64,000 nt of DNA from an uncultured Eubacteriales bacterium. Lineage in GTDB: Bacteria; Bacillota; Clostridia; Christensenellales; CAG-138. Under the pieces are notes generated by a model. It did not search any database. It saw nothing but the letters and a program-made list of their open reading frames with translations, and was not told the DNA's origin. Shown piece after piece: positions 51,431 to 60,287 of this stretch (position 1 is its first letter; the number at the start of each line of letters is the position of its first letter). The translations under genes were made by a program, and so were the position numbers. The stretch spans positions 124,001 to 188,000 of the forward strand of contig UQYI01000001.1 of the NCBI GenBank assembly GCA_900545265.1, written 5' to 3'.

Positions 51431-52645
51431 TCACTCCAATACGGTTTTATCCGGGCTGTGAGAAAGGGTCACCCGGGGCACAAAGGTCATTTCCACGGCT
51501 TTACAGGCCGCCTTCACATCAAACGCCTGCCACTTTTCCATGCTGGAAAACCCCATGAGCATATGGCAGCCCAGCTTGAATACATCTGCATTTTCCCGCT
51601 GCACGGCCCGGAACACCCGCTGCATCTCTCCCGCCAGATAGGCTTCCAGCCAGGCGGTCATTTCCCGGGAGCTTACTCCCGGCAGCAGCAGGGGGATCTC
51701 CAGGTTGGCTTCCAGCGGAATGGTGCATACCCCCCTCCCTGCCTCCAGCGTCAGGGTAGGGCGGCCCGCCCGGTAAAAATACACGGTGAGCATGGTGCCG
51801 TCCTGCCAGGGGATCCGCAGCTGCCCTCTGGAAAATTCCCCCCGGGCCATGCGCACCAGCATAGTATGCTGGCCGGAAAGGATCCCCACCATCTTTTTTC
51901 CGCTGAACACCGCCGTACCCCCTATGGTGGTGCCCAGCTCCCCCGCCACCAGCATGGCGCCGCCCACATAGGGATAGCTTTCCCCGCCGACCATGTCCTC
52001 CTTCGGGGAGGCATCGTTTATGCCGCAGTAGATGGCCATGGCGTCGTATACACGGCTCTGGGTGCTTTCCAGCAGCTCCCGCAGGGTGCAGTCCCGGGTC
52101 AGTCCCTCCTGCCTTTCATAATGGATAACGTTGGTCTTCAGCCGGCTCATGCTGGGATCCGCCTGACTCATCAGGCCGGAGAACACCTCCTCCAGCCTGC
52201 CCTCCGCCACCACAAAGCGCATATTCTCCCTGAGCTTCATCCGGCCGAAAGCCATATCCTCCAGCCCGGCAAAGTCCCCCTCCTCCGCCAGCTCCCGGGA
52301 AAGGGCCAGCAGAGACGTCCTTTCAAAGTTCAGCTGGGAAGGAACGGCGGAAACCAGCGTGGCCGCAGCTTCCCGAAGGGTGCGGGCCTCGGCGGAAAGG
52401 ATCATGAGCTTCTTTTCCCCCGTTTCCCCTTCCGAGGCCTTGTCCGCCCCCTCCTCCTGATTCATAGCGAATACAAACCGGTAGGGCAGGGTATCCCCCC
52501 GCTCAATGCCGATGTTCACCACATAGCTGTAAGCATCCAGGGGCAGATCCTCTATGCACCCGGCACACAGCCCCCAGGGCAGCAGAAGCAGGAGCAGGAG
52601 CCATGCCCGCCCGGCCCGGGAGAAAGCGGTTTTCTTTTTTCTCAT
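51431..52645 (-). CDS. Spore germination lipoprotein, Ger(x)C family
   Basis: 404 residues from ATG 52645, which overlaps the stop of the gerB-type gene (ATGA). Signal peptide with a lipobox ending in GLCAGC, then DLPLDAYSYVVNIGIE, typical for GerAC/GerKC. This outer-leaflet lipoprotein is the C subunit of the germinant receptor in the spore inner membrane. The longer open frame to 52792 is not supported. Confidence 0.92.
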   Translation of the reverse strand: MRKKKTAFSRAGRAWLLLLLLLPWGLCAGCIEDLPLDAYSYVVNIGIERGDTLPYRFVFAMNQEEGADKASEGETGEKKLMILSAEARTLREAAATLVSAVPSQLNFERTSLLALSRELAEEGDFAGLEDMAFGRMKLRENMRFVVAEGRLEEVFSGLMSQADPSMSRLKTNVIHYERQEGLTRDCTLRELLESTQSRVYDAMAIYCGINDASPKEDMVGGESYPYVGGAMLVAGELGTTIGGTAVFSGKKMVGILSGQHTMLVRMARGEFSRGQLRIPWQDGTMLTVYFYRAGRPTLTLEAGRGVCTIPLEANLEIPLLLPGVSSREMTAWLEAYLAGEMQRVFRAVQRENADVFKLGCHMLMGFSSMEKWQAFDVKAACKAVEMTFVPRVTLSHSPDKTVLE

Positions 52646-53742
52646 AGGGGTTCTCTCCTTTTCTTTCCGGAACCGAAGGCGCCCGGAAGCAGCAGCCCGC
52701 AGGGCAGCGCCCCCAGCAGCCAGCCCCAGCGGTAAACCAGCTCCCCCGCCCGGTTGAGTATATCCGCATCCAGATGCAGCAGCAGCATGCATCCCATGCT
52801 CAGGGCGCTCATGCCTGCCGCCGCCGGACGGATATCCTCCAGCCCATGGAGCCGCACAAACACCAGCGCCCCCGCATACACATAAAAGGCCCCGGCCGCC
52901 AGGGCACAGATCACCCAGACGAACAGCGTTACCACATCCAGCCGCATGGTCACGGCATCATAGCGCATGGTGGTGGCCATGCGGTACAGAGGCACCCGGA
53001 TCCGGGGCAGATCCCAGGAAAAGAAGGTCATCCCCAGGAAAAACTGTATGGCGGCCGCCAGCATACCCCCGGTAAAAAGCCCCGCCATGCCGCTCCTTTT
53101 CAGGGCGGCCCGGCTCTGGCACCCCCGTCCCACGGCGCAAAGGGCCAGCACCGGGGGCAAAAAACGCAGCAGGGCCTGCACGCTTTGCTCCAGCAGCACC
53201 TCCATGCCGCCCCCCAGCAGGGGGAACAGATGATACCAGGCAAAGGCCGGGGAGGCCAGATATATGGCTATGCCGATGCTCAGCACCCCGGGCAGCACCA
53301 GCATACGGCTCACCCGGCCGATGGTCTCCATGCCCAGCAGAGCCAGCAGCCCCAGCAGAAAGAGCTGATAGGGGGCAATGTGCACATAGTCCGCCCCTTC
53401 GAACACATAGCGGTTCATGCCCACCAGCAAGTGGAAGCTGGGCAGGGCCGCCGCCAGCACAAACAGCACCAGCAGCGGCAGCGCCGCCAGCCCCGCCGCC
53501 GGGCGGAACATCCCCTTCAAAAGCTGATCCAGTGAATCCGCCCCCTGCTTCTCCATGGCCTTCAGCAGACCCAGAAACACCAGCGCCGCCCCCAGCAGCC
53601 CCAGAAGGGTGGCCAGCCAGCAAACGTTCCCCTGCCGGTAGACCTCGGTGGGGTTCAGGGTGAACATGCCCGAAAGCAGGGCGCTCAGCCCGCAGGCAGA
53701 GGCGGCCTCCTGCATACCGAAACGGCCTTCCCGGTGGTTCAT
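52642..53742 (-). CDS. Spore germination permease-like protein, GerAB family
   Basis: 366 residues from ATG 53742, overlapping the gerA stop (ATGA). About ten membrane helices; amino acid permease-related B subunit that binds the germinant. It starts MNHREGRFGMQEAASACG and contains a VGMNRYVFEGADYVHIAP segment after the fourth helix. Frame open further upstream to 53949 only as antisense overlap with gerA. Co-transcribed with gerA, gerC and the small two-helix gene. Confidence 0.9.
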   Translation of the reverse strand: MNHREGRFGMQEAASACGLSALLSGMFTLNPTEVYRQGNVCWLATLLGLLGAALVFLGLLKAMEKQGADSLDQLLKGMFRPAAGLAALPLLVLFVLAAALPSFHLLVGMNRYVFEGADYVHIAPYQLFLLGLLALLGMETIGRVSRMLVLPGVLSIGIAIYLASPAFAWYHLFPLLGGGMEVLLEQSVQALLRFLPPVLALCAVGRGCQSRAALKRSGMAGLFTGGMLAAAIQFFLGMTFFSWDLPRIRVPLYRMATTMRYDAVTMRLDVVTLFVWVICALAAGAFYVYAGALVFVRLHGLEDIRPAAAGMSALSMGCMLLLHLDADILNRAGELVYRWGWLLGALPCGLLLPGAFGSGKKRREPL

Positions 53743-55394
53743 AGGCTTGCCTCCCGGTTGATCACATCCTCCCCCCCGCCGGGCCTGCGCAGGGAACCGC
53801 GGAACAGCAGGGGCGCCCGGCTGCGGGTTTTGGGGGCAAAGGGGCTCATAAACGGCACGCCGAAGGACTTTTGGCTGCACAGCCAGGCAAGGCTGGCCAT
53901 CAGCAGCACAAAGGTGCCCAGCAGCCCCGCCATCCCCGCAAAGATGCACAGGGCGATCCTGTACCAGGAAACGGCCAGCTGCATGCTGTAATCCGGGATG
54001 CAGAAGTTCCCCAGCCCCGCCAGCGCCACGATAATCAGCACCACCGTAGAGACCATGTTGGCCGAAACCGCCGCCTGCCCCAGGATCAGGCCACCGATAA
54101 TGCCCACCGTCTGCCCCACGGCCCCGGGCACCCGGATACCGGCCTCCCGCACCAGCTGAAAGACCATGAGCAGAAAGATCACCTCCAAAGGCAGGGGCAT
54201 GAACACCAGCCGCCGGGAGGAGACCACCGTAGAGAGCACCTGGCTGTTCAGCAGCCCCTGATGGTGGGTGGCCAGCGCCAGAAACCAGGCGGGCAGCAGC
54301 ACGGAAAGCAGGGCCCCCGCCAGCCGCACCACCCGGATCACGGTGCCCAGGGGCCGGCGCAGATAATCATCCTCCGGAGAGGTGAGCAGGGCGCTCAGGG
54401 TAACGGGCAGCACCAGCGCCTGGGGGCTGCCTTCCACCAGAATGGCCACCCGTCCCTCCATGACCGCCGCTGCCGCCCGATCGGGCCGCTCCGTCAGCAG
54501 TATCTGCGGAATGGGCGACAGGCTGTGATCCTCCAGCAGCTGCTCCAGTGTGCCGGCGGAAAGGATCAGCTCCGTATCCACCTGCCGCAGCCGCTTTTTT
54601 ACCTCCTGCAGGAGGCTTTCGTTGCATACGCCCCCCAGATAGCACAGAGCCAGCTTGGTGCCGTTTTTTCCCCCGGCCCGGCGGAAGGCGCACACAAAGT
54701 CCGGCCGCTTGAGGATCCGCCGGAGCTGGGTCACCCCCGTGCGCAGGTTTTCGGTAAAGCCCTCGTGGGGGCCCACCACCACGTTTTCGTTTTGGGAGGA
54801 TTCGATGGAGCGGCTGGCAAAGCCCCGGGTATCCAGCAGAACGGCCTGCCCCGCCCCCTCCAGAAAGACCGCCGTGCGCCCTTCACACAGGGCGGCCACC
54901 ACCTGATCCAGCTCCCCCTGGGTCTCCGCCTCCTGCATGGGGAACACCTGCTCCATGACCACCCGGGTCAGCTCCCCTTTGGGCAGGGAGCGGGGCAGCA
55001 TGGCCCCTTTCAGGATAAAATCGTTGATGGTTTCCCCATCGGCCATGCCGTTTACAAACACGGCCAGGGCGGGCACCTTTCCGCAGAGCAAAAAGGGACG
55101 GAAAATAAAATCCGTGTTCTCTTCAGCCAGACAGGCGGCCTCTATGGCCCGGCGGTTTTTCCCCAGAGAGCGGAACACGGGGCCCAGGCTTTCTTTGGGC
55201 GCAGTCTCCCGGCGGAAGGGGCCGGGGCCGAAGAACCGGGGCGCTCCCTTTTCCGTTTCCAGCAGTTCAAAATCCGTATAGGGCCGGTCAAAGCCCAGCA
55301 GGGTAAAAAAATCTTTTTTCATCCTCCATAGTCTGCCCCCGTTCCCCGGTTTCAAAGCCTGCAAAAAAGCACGGATCCGGGCGTATATGCCCAT
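53739..55394 (-). CDS. Spore germination receptor subunit A, GerAA family
   Basis: 551 residues. N-terminal soluble domain (about 60-330; VFVNGMADGETINDFILKG and VVVGPHEGFTENLRTGVTQLR are family hallmarks, the latter near residue 205), then about five membrane helices with the EVIFLLMVFQLVREAGIRVP segment and a C-terminal tail. A subunit of the germinant receptor. The ATG at 55394 has a poor ribosome-binding site; MKKDFF at 55322 is an alternative. The start lies within about 10 bases of the pst PhoP box on the other strand. Confidence 0.93.
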   Translation of the reverse strand: MGIYARIRAFLQALKPGNGGRLWRMKKDFFTLLGFDRPYTDFELLETEKGAPRFFGPGPFRRETAPKESLGPVFRSLGKNRRAIEAACLAEENTDFIFRPFLLCGKVPALAVFVNGMADGETINDFILKGAMLPRSLPKGELTRVVMEQVFPMQEAETQGELDQVVAALCEGRTAVFLEGAGQAVLLDTRGFASRSIESSQNENVVVGPHEGFTENLRTGVTQLRRILKRPDFVCAFRRAGGKNGTKLALCYLGGVCNESLLQEVKKRLRQVDTELILSAGTLEQLLEDHSLSPIPQILLTERPDRAAAAVMEGRVAILVEGSPQALVLPVTLSALLTSPEDDYLRRPLGTVIRVVRLAGALLSVLLPAWFLALATHHQGLLNSQVLSTVVSSRRLVFMPLPLEVIFLLMVFQLVREAGIRVPGAVGQTVGIIGGLILGQAAVSANMVSTVVLIIVALAGLGNFCIPDYSMQLAVSWYRIALCIFAGMAGLLGTFVLLMASLAWLCSQKSFGVPFMSPFAPKTRSRAPLLFRGSLRRPGGGEDVINREASL

Positions 55395-55403
55395 CCGCCT
55401 GTT

Positions 55404-55443
55404 TTTACACGGATTTTACATAAGCTTCCTTTCCCTTTTTACA
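55404..55443 (+). promoter_or_regulatory. PhoP box (direct TTTACA repeats) upstream of pstS
   Basis: TTTACA occurs at 55404-55409 and 55415-55420 (11-base period) and again at 55438-55443, with a degenerate TTCCTT between. This fits the Bacillus PhoP binding consensus of TT-ACA repeats with five-base spacers. pho genes follow in the same operon. Confidence 0.7.
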
Positions 55444-55514
55444 CGGGAAGCCTATCCTCATAGACGTTGAAACAAGAAAAGAACCGAGAGAAAAAACAAA
55501 GGAGAAACCAGAAT

Positions 55515-56324
55515 ATGAAAAAGATCATTGTACTGCTTGTAAGCGTACTTATGCTGACCGCTCTGTTTGCCGGCTGCGCCAAAGAAACTGCCTCCGGCAC
55601 CGTTTCCACCGACGGCTCCACCTCCATGGAAAAGGTCATCGGCGCTCTGGGCGAAAGCTTTATGGAAAAGAATCAGGGCGTGACCTTCACCTATAACCCC
55701 ACGGGCTCCGGCTCCGGCATCCAGGCCGTAGAGGAGGGCCGCTGCGACATCGGCCTTTCCAGCCGGGCGCTGAAGGAAGAGGAAAAGGCTCAGGGCCTGA
55801 AGGAGACCGTGCTGGCTTATGACGGCATCGCCATGATCGTCAACCCCGCCAACCCCGTAAGCGACCTGACGCTGGAGCAGATCGCCGCCATCTATAAGGG
55901 CGAGATCACCAACTGGAAGGATGTAGGCGGCAACGACGCCCAGATCGTCCTCATCGGCCGGGAAGCCGGCAGCGGCACCCGGGACGGCTTTGAATCCATC
56001 ACCGATACCAAAGACGCCTGCCAGTACCGGCAGGAGCTGACCTCCACCGGCGATGTGATCGCCACCGTGGCCCAGAACCCCGACGCCATCGGCTATGCCT
56101 CTCTGGTGGCCCTGAAGGATACCGTCAAGGCCCTGAACGTTAACAGCGTAGCCCCCACGGAAGCCACCGTAAAGGATGGCAGCTACAAGATCCAGCGCCC
56201 CTTCGTGCTGGTCACCAAAGCGGATACTTCCCTTTCAGCCGCCGCACAGAACTTCTTCGATTATGCGACTTCCTCCGATGCCTCCGGCATCATCTCTGCG
56301 GCCGGTGCGGTTGCCGCAAACTAA
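55515..56324 (+). CDS. pstS: Phosphate ABC transporter substrate-binding lipoprotein
   Basis: 269 residues from ATG 55515 (AAAGGAG upstream). Lipoprotein signal ending in LFAGC. Phosphate-binding signatures TDGSTSMEKVIGALGESF, PTGSGSGIQAVEEG and IGREAGSGTRDGFE. Binds phosphate outside the membrane and hands it to PstC/PstA. First gene of pstSCAB-phoU-phoP-phoR; a stem-loop after it would allow it to be made in excess. Confidence 0.96.
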   Translation: MKKIIVLLVSVLMLTALFAGCAKETASGTVSTDGSTSMEKVIGALGESFMEKNQGVTFTYNPTGSGSGIQAVEEGRCDIGLSSRALKEEEKAQGLKETVLAYDGIAMIVNPANPVSDLTLEQIAAIYKGEITNWKDVGGNDAQIVLIGREAGSGTRDGFESITDTKDACQYRQELTSTGDVIATVAQNPDAIGYASLVALKDTVKALNVNSVAPTEATVKDGSYKIQRPFVLVTKADTSLSAAAQNFFDYATSSDASGIISAAGAVAAN

Positions 56325-56341
56325 AAGGCGGATAAGTACCT

Positions 56342-56367
56342 GTGGGAGCCGGGGTTCCGGCTCCCAC
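56342..56367 (+). promoter_or_regulatory. Intercistronic stem-loop pstS/pstC
   Basis: GTGGGAGCCGG/CCGGCTCCCAC, an 11 bp perfect stem with a GGTT loop and no T tract. Probably an mRNA stabiliser or partial attenuator that favours pstS. Confidence 0.65.
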
Positions 56368-56399
56368 CCTTGTGCGTATAAAGAACATGGGAGGCATGT

Positions 56400-57308
56400 A
56401 TGATACAGAACCATGAGCCCGCCCCCAGGATCAAAACGGCCAAAAGGGGCAAAAAGCTCTTTGAAAACGCCATGCACCTGCTGTTTCTGCTGCTGGGGCT
56501 CATCACCGTGGGCTGCGTGCTGCTTATAACGGTGTATCTGGTGCTTTCCGGCATACCGGCCATCCGCAAGATCGGCCTGGTAAACTTCCTTTTCAACCCC
56601 CGCTGGGAATCCACTGCGGCGGAGCCCTCCTTCGGCATCCTGCCCTTTATTCTCACCAGCGTGTACGGCACGGCGGGCGCCATTGTGCTGGGGGTGCCCA
56701 TAGGGTTCCTTACGGCGGTGTATATTTCCAAAATCGCCCCGCCCAAAATCCGGGGCCTGCTGGAAAGCGCCGTAAGCCTGCTGGCCGGGATCCCCTCGGT
56801 GGTATACGGTCTGGTAGGTATGCTGGTGCTGGTGCCCGGAATACGGAAGCTCTTTCACCTGCCTGACGGGGCCAGCCTGCTGGCCGCCATTATCGTGCTG
56901 GCGGTGATGATCCTTCCCTCCATCGTCAAGGTATCCGTCACGGCCCTGAACGCCGTGCCTAGGGAGTATGAGGATGCTTCCCTGGCCCTGGGGGCCACCC
57001 CGGTGGAAACCTATTTTCGGGTGTGCGTGCCCGCCGCCAAAAGCGGCATTGCCGCCGCCGTGGTGCTGGGGGTAGGCCGGGCCATAGGGGAGGCCATGGC
57101 CGTGATGATGGTCTCGGGCAACGTGGCCAATATGCCGGGCCTGTTTCAAAGCGTTCGTTTTCTTACCACCGCCGTGGCCAGCGAAATGAGCTATTCCAGC
57201 GGGCTGCAGCAGCAGGCGCTGTTTTCCATTGCACTGGTGCTGTTTCTGTTCATCATGCTCATCAACGGGCTGCTGAACTTCTTCCTCAAGCGGGACAAGG
57301 AGGGCTGA
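56400..57308 (+). CDS. pstC: Phosphate ABC transporter permease PstC
   Basis: 302 residues, six helices. MetI-like permease; NPRWESTAAEPSFGILPFI and the EAA loop (ASLALGATPVETYFRV) with GIAAAVVLGVGRAIGEAMAV identify PstC. Partner of PstA in the membrane channel. Follows the pstS stem-loop. Confidence 0.95.
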   Translation: MIQNHEPAPRIKTAKRGKKLFENAMHLLFLLLGLITVGCVLLITVYLVLSGIPAIRKIGLVNFLFNPRWESTAAEPSFGILPFILTSVYGTAGAIVLGVPIGFLTAVYISKIAPPKIRGLLESAVSLLAGIPSVVYGLVGMLVLVPGIRKLFHLPDGASLLAAIIVLAVMILPSIVKVSVTALNAVPREYEDASLALGATPVETYFRVCVPAAKSGIAAAVVLGVGRAIGEAMAVMMVSGNVANMPGLFQSVRFLTTAVASEMSYSSGLQQQALFSIALVLFLFIMLINGLLNFFLKRDKEG

Positions 57309-57309
57309 T

Positions 57310-58185
57310 ATGGAGACCAACCTGCAAAAGCCCATCTTTCACGGCCTTTCCGGCCGCAGAAGGGCGTATGACATATGTATGCGGGGGCTGATGTACCTGG
57401 CCGCGGGGCTTACCTGCGCCCTGGTGCTGTTCCTCATCGGGTATGTGCTCCGGAAGGGCCTGCCCAACGTTACCTGGGAGCTGCTTTCCACCGCCCCCAG
57501 CTATCTTTCCGGCCGGATCGGCATATGGCCGGATATCCTTAACACCCTGTATGTGGTGGCGGCCACGCTGCTCATCGTTCTGCCCTTGGGGGTGGGGGCC
57601 GCCATCTATCTGACGGAGTACGCCGCCAACAAGCGGATAGTGGGCCTGATCGAATATGCCGCCGAGACCCTTTCCGGCATCCCGTCCATCATCTACGGGC
57701 TGGTGGGCATGCTGTTCTTCTGCCAGTTTCTGGGGATGCAGACCTCGCTGCTGGCAGGGTCTTTGACGCTGGTGATCATGAACCTGCCCACCATTCTGCG
57801 CACCACCCAGGAAAGCCTGAAAACCGTGCCCCAAAGCTACCGGGAGGGAGCTTTCGGTCTGGGGGCGGGCAAGTGGCGGGTCATCCGCACGGTGGTGCTC
57901 CCCGGCTGTGTAGACGGGGTCATCACCGGCTGCATCCTGTGTGCCGGGCGTATTCTGGGGGAATCCGCCGCCCTGCTGTTTACCGCCGGGTTTGCCCACA
58001 CGGTCCATGATTTCTGGCACGGCATCCACGGGGCCGGCTCCACCCTGACCGTAGCTTTGTATGTATACGCCAAGGAGCAGGGAGAGTTTGGCGTAGCGTT
58101 TGCCATTGCCGCCATTTTGATGCTGATGACCCTGTTCATCAACCTTGCAGATCGGAAGAGCCGCCGCCGTTCAATGGTATTATAG
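57310..58185 (+). CDS. pstA: Phosphate ABC transporter permease PstA
   Basis: 291 residues, six helices. TEYAANKRIVGLIEYAAETL and SIIYGLVGMLFF, EAA loop GAFGLGAGKWRVIRTVVLPG and GRILGESAALLFTAG are typical. Starts one base after the pstC stop. Confidence 0.95.
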   Translation: METNLQKPIFHGLSGRRRAYDICMRGLMYLAAGLTCALVLFLIGYVLRKGLPNVTWELLSTAPSYLSGRIGIWPDILNTLYVVAATLLIVLPLGVGAAIYLTEYAANKRIVGLIEYAAETLSGIPSIIYGLVGMLFFCQFLGMQTSLLAGSLTLVIMNLPTILRTTQESLKTVPQSYREGAFGLGAGKWRVIRTVVLPGCVDGVITGCILCAGRILGESAALLFTAGFAHTVHDFWHGIHGAGSTLTVALYVYAKEQGEFGVAFAIAAILMLMTLFINLADRKSRRRSMVL

Positions 58186-58200
58186 GAGGAAAAAGAGCCT

Positions 58201-58956
58201 ATGAGCGATATACTCACCGTCCGGGATCTGTGCCTGTGGTACGGACAGCATCAGGCCCTGCAGAACATTACCATCCGTATTCCCGAAAAGAGCATTACCG
58301 CCCTTATCGGCCCTTCCGGCTGCGGGAAATCCACCTTTTTGAAGACCCTGAACCGGATGAACGACCTGATCCCCGGGGTGAAGATCACCGGGGAGGTGTG
58401 CTACCGGGGGCAGGATATTTACGGCCCGGCCGCCGATGTGAACGACCTGCGCCGGCAGATCGGCATGGTGTTCCAAAAGCCCAACCCCTTCCCCATGAGT
58501 ATTTACGATAACATCGCCTACGGCCCCCGCACCCACGGGGTGCGCAGCCGGGTCCGGCTGGACGAGATCGTGGAGCAGTCCCTGAAGAAGGCCGCCATCT
58601 GGGAGGAGGTCAAGGACCGGCTGAAAAAGAATGCTTTGGGCCTTTCCGGCGGGCAGCAGCAGCGGCTGTGCATTGCCCGGGCACTGGCGGTGGAGCCGGA
58701 GGTGCTGCTTATGGACGAACCCACCAGCGCCCTGGACCCCATTTCCACCTCCAAGATAGAGGAGCTGTGCATGGAGCTGAAGGCCCACTACACCATTGTT
58801 ATCGTCACCCACAATATGCAGCAGGCCGTGCGTATTTCCGATAACACCGCCTTCTTCCTGCTGGGAGATCTGGTGGAATACGGGCAGACGGAGAAGATCT
58901 TCTCCCAGCCCCGGGACAAGCGGACGGAAGATTACATTACAGGGAGGTTCGGTTAA
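58201..58956 (+). CDS. pstB: Phosphate ABC transporter ATPase PstB
   Basis: 251 residues. Walker A GPSGCGKST, signature LSGGQQQRLCIARA, Walker B VLLMDEPTSALD, and the PstB-typical NRMNDLIPG and QKPNPFPMSIYDN stretches. Powers phosphate import from the cytoplasmic side. Confidence 0.97.
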   Translation: MSDILTVRDLCLWYGQHQALQNITIRIPEKSITALIGPSGCGKSTFLKTLNRMNDLIPGVKITGEVCYRGQDIYGPAADVNDLRRQIGMVFQKPNPFPMSIYDNIAYGPRTHGVRSRVRLDEIVEQSLKKAAIWEEVKDRLKKNALGLSGGQQQRLCIARALAVEPEVLLMDEPTSALDPISTSKIEELCMELKAHYTIVIVTHNMQQAVRISDNTAFFLLGDLVEYGQTEKIFSQPRDKRTEDYITGRFG

Positions 58957-58957
58957 T

Positions 58958-59602
58958 ATGAGAAGCCGTTTTGACGAGCAGCTGGCCCTGCTCCACCGGG
59001 AGCTGATCGAAATGGGCGCCCTGTGCGAAGAGGCTATTTCCACGGTCTCCAGGGCTTTGTCTTCGGGCGACGCCGCACTGGTAAAGAAGGTGGCTCCTAT
59101 GGATCAGGAAATAGACCGGAAGGAGCGGGAGATAGAATCCCTGTGCCTGAAGCTGCTGCTGCAGCAGCAGCCCGTAGCCCGGGACCTGCGGCAGATCTCC
59201 GCCGCACTGAAGATGGTCACGGATATGGAGCGCATCGGGGATCAGGCGGAGGATATTGCCGAGATCCTGCCCTTTGTGCAGGGACGCTCCTGGGAAAACA
59301 GCCCCCTGATGGAGCGGATGGCCCATGAAGCCGGAGCCATGGTCACCAGCAGCGTGGACGCCTATGTAAAGGGGGATCTTTCCATAGCGCAGAAGGTCAT
59401 AGAGGATGACGACACGGTGGACGGTTACTTTGACCAGGTCAAAAGCCGCCTGATCGACCGGATCGCCGCCAACCCCGCCGAAGGGGAATATGCGCTGGAT
59501 CTGCTGATGATCGCCAAATATTTTGAACGCATTGCCGACCATGCGATGAATATTGCCCAGTGGGTGATCTTCTCCGTGACCGGCGAACACAAGGAGGGAT
59601 AA
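58958..59602 (+). CDS. phoU: Phosphate signalling protein PhoU
   Basis: 214 residues from ATG 58958 (GGGAGG upstream). Two PhoU helical bundles, with metal-binding acidic motifs ending in MERIGDQAEDIAE and YFERIADHAMNIAQW. It links PstSCAB to the PhoR kinase. The longer frame from 58796 is only overlap with pstB. Confidence 0.96.
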   Translation: MRSRFDEQLALLHRELIEMGALCEEAISTVSRALSSGDAALVKKVAPMDQEIDRKEREIESLCLKLLLQQQPVARDLRQISAALKMVTDMERIGDQAEDIAEILPFVQGRSWENSPLMERMAHEAGAMVTSSVDAYVKGDLSIAQKVIEDDDTVDGYFDQVKSRLIDRIAANPAEGEYALDLLMIAKYFERIADHAMNIAQWVIFSVTGEHKEG

Positions 59603-59606
59603 CGCA

Positions 59607-60287
59607 ATGATCTGGTGCGTGGAAGACGACCCCAGCATCCGGGATATCGAGGTCTATGCCCTGCGCTCCACGGGCTTTGAGGCCCTTGGTTTTGAGGACG
59701 GCGCCGATTTCTGGCAGGCCCTGCTCACTACCCCCCAGCGGCCCACCCTGATCGTACTGGATGTGATGCTCCCGGGGCTGGACGGCATGGAGCTGCTGCG
59801 GCGGATCCGCGCCCGGGAGGATATGCGCTCTATCCCCGTGATCATGGCCACGGCCAAAGGGGCGGAATACGATAAGATCCGGGGGCTGGATCTGGGGGCG
59901 GATTACTACCTGACCAAGCCCTTTGGGGTCATGGAGCTGGTCTCCTGCGTAAAGGCGGTGCTCCGCCGCTGCCAGCCCCCCCAGGCCCGCAGGCTCAGCG
60001 CCGGGGATATATGCATGGATCTGAATGCCCACAAGGTCACTTCCGGCGGGGAACCCGTAACGCTGACCTATAAGGAGTATGAGCTTCTGAAGCTGTTTCT
60101 TTCTCACCCGGGCATGGTCTATAGCCGGGATCAGCTTATGGAGCAGGTGTGGGGCACCGATTACTGCGGGGAGACCCGCACCGTGGATATGCACATCCGC
60201 ACCCTGCGGCAGAAGCTGGGCCCCGGCGGGGCATGTATCGGCACCGTGCGGGGAGTAGGCTACCGTTTGGAGGCGAACCGGTCATGA
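59607..60287 (+). CDS. phoP: Phosphate regulon response regulator (PhoP/PhoB type)
   Basis: 226 residues. Receiver domain with ED-D acidic pocket (VEDD), phosphoacceptor aspartate in LIVLDVMLPG and the KPFG lysine; C-terminal OmpR-type winged helix (about 125-226). Likely binds the repeats at 55404-55443. Its stop overlaps phoR (ATGA). Confidence 0.93.
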   Translation: MIWCVEDDPSIRDIEVYALRSTGFEALGFEDGADFWQALLTTPQRPTLIVLDVMLPGLDGMELLRRIRAREDMRSIPVIMATAKGAEYDKIRGLDLGADYYLTKPFGVMELVSCVKAVLRRCQPPQARRLSAGDICMDLNAHKVTSGGEPVTLTYKEYELLKLFLSHPGMVYSRDQLMEQVWGTDYCGETRTVDMHIRTLRQKLGPGGACIGTVRGVGYRLEANRS

